Shown: positions 5,141 to 6,216 of the stretch, one piece after another
How the letters are laid out: each line of letters starts with the position of its first letter
Position numbering within the stretch: position 1 is the stretch's first letter
Source of the DNA: Bacillota bacterium
Lineage (GTDB): Bacteria; Bacillota; Bacilli; Bacillales_B; DSM-18226
Direction of reading: 5' to 3'
Assembly: GCA_030705665.1 (NCBI GenBank)
Contig: JAUZQA010000256.1
Coordinates: 1 to 6,216, forward strand
DNA length: 6,216 nt
The notes under the pieces: generated by a model
Told to the model about the DNA's origin: nothing
What the model saw: the letters and a program-made list of their open reading frames with translations, nothing else
Database searches by the model: none
Translations under genes and position numbers: made by a program

Positions 5141-5170
5141 ACCATCAAGTCAAAATTGGCTGCTGATGGT
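5141..5170. repeat. Bulged hairpin downstream of the L,D-transpeptidase
   Basis: ACCATCA (5141-5147) pairs with TGATGGT (5164-5170). After a 2-nt bulge, 5148-5152 pairs with 5157-5161 (one G-U), leaving a 4-nt loop. No U tract follows directly on either strand, so it is a poor terminator. It may stabilise the 3' end of the leftward transcript. The rest of 5091-5236 shows no gene I can support. Confidence 0.4.
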
Positions 5171-5236
5171 AACAAGTCGGGATCTACTTTACTAGGTATA
5201 TATAGAGGAAAACTCTCTGAGTGGTACTGCAAATCA

Positions 5237-5587
5237 TCATTTATGAATGACAACTTCAGTCCCGATTGGAACCAATGAAGAAAGTTCCAGTACGTCATGA
5301 TTGTACATTCGTATACATCCGTGAGAAACGCTTTTCCCAATTGAGGCAGGATTATTTGTACCGTGAATACCGTAGTGTGGTCTTGATAATCCCATCCACA
5401 TAACGCCAAATGGACCTCCAGGATTAGGGTCTTTATTAATAATTGTATAAGTTCCAAAAGGTGTTTGGGTTAGGATTTTTCCTGTAGCGATTGGATATGT
5501 TTTTATCGCTCTGTTATTATCGTAAAGCGTTAGCTGATGTTTAGTTGTTGATACACCAATCCATTTCACCATAGTCTCATTCACCAT
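5237..5587 (-). CDS. Single-domain L,D-transpeptidase (YkuD domain)
   Basis: A YkuD-domain enzyme of the kind that forms 3-3 cross-links in peptidoglycan or attaches groups to it through an acyl-cysteine intermediate. Seen in the 116-aa product: [18 protein letters not shown] (19-36), TPFGTY (42-47), [10 protein letters not shown] (58-67), the catalytic HGTNNP (75-80) and SHGCIRM (88-94), with Cys91 nucleophile, His75 and Arg93. The domain is complete. There is no signal peptide, membrane helix or LysM domain, unlike longer family members, so how it reaches the wall is unclear; similar short forms are familiar in Bacillus, including in spore-formers. Start choice is open: ATG 5587 has almost no ribosome binding site, while Met6 (ATG 5572) has GGTGA 8 nt upstream. 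No convincing promoter was found. It is transcribed away from the rRNA operon. Confidence 0.88.
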   Translation of the reverse strand: MVNETMVKWIGVSTTKHQLTLYDNNRAIKTYPIATGKILTQTPFGTYTIINKDPNPGGPFGVMWMGLSRPHYGIHGTNNPASIGKSVSHGCIRMYNHDVLELSSLVPIGTEVVIHK

Positions 5588-5674
5588 TTTTTGTCTTATT
5601 GTATGAGTGATTTAAGTTATTTGCGACATTAAGAGGTTATTTATATCATTCTTCTAAATTGGGAAAGATTTCTA

Positions 5675-5703
5675 TTGCTAGTTATTAATAATGATGTTAT
5701 AGT
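5675..5703 (+). promoter_or_regulatory. rRNA operon promoter P1
   Basis: TTGCTA (5675-5680), a 17-bp spacer and TATAGT (5698-5703). It is weaker than P2 and lies exactly 90 bp upstream of it, the tandem arrangement familiar from Bacillus rRNA operons. The flanking DNA is AT-rich. Confidence 0.65.
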
Positions 5704-5730
5704 AATAAAGCTGATTCGTTAACAGCTCAA

Positions 5731-5756
5731 AAAAATATTTAAAACCGAATATTTTT
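5731..5756. repeat. A/T inverted repeat between P1 and P2, probable UP element
   Basis: AAAAATATT (5731-5739) and AATATTTTT (5748-5756) are perfect inverted copies separated by 8 nt, just upstream of the P2 -35 box. A- and T-tracts here fit a UP element that binds the RNA polymerase alpha subunit. A hairpin in P1 transcripts is the alternative. Confidence 0.4.
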
Positions 5757-5764
5757 CGTAGAAG

Positions 5765-5793
5765 TTGACAACAGCGAATCGATGTGATAAGAT
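5765..5793 (+). promoter_or_regulatory. rRNA operon promoter P2
   Basis: A perfect TTGACA (5765-5770), a 17-bp spacer and TAAGAT (5788-5793). The start point is near 5799-5801, where an A and a G are available. Bacillus rRNA promoters are growth-controlled through the concentration of the initiating nucleotide. Confidence 0.85.
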
Positions 5794-5799
5794 AACAAA

Positions 5800-5927
5800 C
5801 GTCGCTAAGATAAATGATTGTTCTTTGAAAACTAAACAAACAATAGCGTAAAACAAACAATAAACATCAGTGAATCTTTCATTCTGAAATACAAGCTGAG
5901 CCAACGTACATTTATGAGCTAATCAAC
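5800..5927 (+). promoter_or_regulatory. Pre-16S leader with boxA-like antitermination site
   Basis: TGTTCTTTGAAA (5819-5830), followed by ACTAAACAAACAA, is the conserved Bacillus rRNA leader element, equivalent to boxA for the Nus antitermination complex. ATGAGCTAATCAACTTT (5914-5930) just before the 16S is also typical of Bacillus pre-rRNA and is removed during maturation. No protein gene is present between 5588 and 5927. Confidence 0.8.
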
Positions 5928-6216
5928 TTTCTTGGAGAGTTTGATCCTGGCTCAGGACGAACGCTGGCGGCGTGCTTAATACATGCAAGTCGAACGGAAT
6001 CCATGCAGTGGCAACACTGTTGAAGATTTAGTGGCGAACGGGTGCGTAACACGTGAGCAACCTGCCCCAAAGACTGGGATAACACCGGGAAACCGGTGCT
6101 AATACCGGATAATCCTTCCCCGCACATGAGGGGAAGTTTAAAAGACGGTTTCGGCTGTCCCTTACAGTTGGGCCCGCGGCGCTTTAGCTCGTTGGTGAGG
6201 TCACGGCTCACCAAGG
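5928..6216 (+). rRNA. 16S ribosomal RNA, 5' part (cut by window end)
   Basis: GAGTTTGATCCTGGCTCAG begins at 5937, then GACGAACGCTGGCGGCGTG, ATACATGCAAGTCGAACG and, at the window end, GGCTCACCAAGG. The mature 5' end is placed at about 5928 by matching TTTCTTGGA to the B. subtilis TTTATCGGA; this is good to a few bases. Helices are intact: CAGTG-GCAA-CACTG (6006-6019) in V1 and CTTCCCC/GGGGAAG (6115-6121 with 6130-6136) in V2, so it is a working copy. Several positions in this part differ from the usual Bacillus sequence. Confidence 0.97.

Noticed and set aside
5069..5278. A 69-codon rightward frame containing GNKSGST, which resembles a Walker A motif
   Set aside because: It overlaps the operon terminator and the 3' end of the L,D-transpeptidase, and nothing else of an ATPase fold is present; the match is by chance.
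5122..5457. A 111-codon leftward frame overlapping the L,D-transpeptidase
   Set aside because: Most of it is the transpeptidase gene read in another frame. The non-overlapping tail (PSKVDPDLLPSAANFDLM) looks protein-like but has no start or ribosome binding site of its own and no family I recognise.
5678..6214. Leftward open frames across the rRNA promoters, leader and 16S
   Set aside because: They are antisense to rRNA promoter and rRNA sequence; such frames are common and not genes.

Overview
The window looks like chromosomal DNA of a low-GC Gram-positive of the Bacillaceae. The protein genes are Bacillus-like (VmlR, CBO0543-family membrane proteins, a minimal YkuD-type L,D-transpeptidase). 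Shine-Dalgarno sites are strong, TTG starts are used, intrinsic terminators are U-rich, and the rRNA operon has tandem P1/P2 promoters plus the TGTTCTTTGAAA leader box. The species cannot be named from this sequence.

Layout. 1-143 is the end of an ABC exporter gene, closed by a terminator (152-186) that works in both directions. Two leftward CBO0543-family membrane protein genes follow (205-729 and 802-1209). The second lacks a normal start codon at the place where its reading frame and ribosome binding site say it should begin. A rightward promoter (1406-1434) then drives a roughly 220-nt leader with mutually exclusive hairpins and an attenuator terminator, ahead of vmlR (best start TTG 1664, stop 3298). 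VmlR is an ABC-F ribosome-protection protein. Behind vmlR are a 40-codon hypothetical frame (3331-3453) and a strong bidirectional terminator (3475-3513).

3555-3923 is a divergent regulatory region. A 45-aa leftward gene (3555-3692) has its own sigma-A-like promoter, overlapped by an AT-rich inverted repeat. Rightward, a near-consensus promoter (3827-3855) is followed at its start point by four tandem 8-bp repeats. It drives a two-gene operon of a short-chain dehydrogenase (3924-4685) and an ArsR-family repressor (4712-5017), probably autoregulated through those repeats.

A leftward single-domain L,D-transpeptidase gene (5237-5587) follows. The window ends in the start of a ribosomal RNA operon: P1 (5675-5703), P2 (5765-5793), a processed leader, and the first ~289 nt of 16S rRNA from about 5928.

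The best-supported point of interest is the vmlR leader, which can be read base by base as a translation-sensed attenuator with a possible second layer that hides the ribosome binding site. Attenuation of vmlR is already known in B. subtilis, so this is a variant of a described system. The less explained items are the 8-bp repeat array, the small gene with the inverted-repeat operator, the missing start codon of the second CBO0543 gene, and a 16S 5' end that departs from the usual Bacillus sequence. I found no clear sign of a wholly new system, mobile element or CRISPR array.
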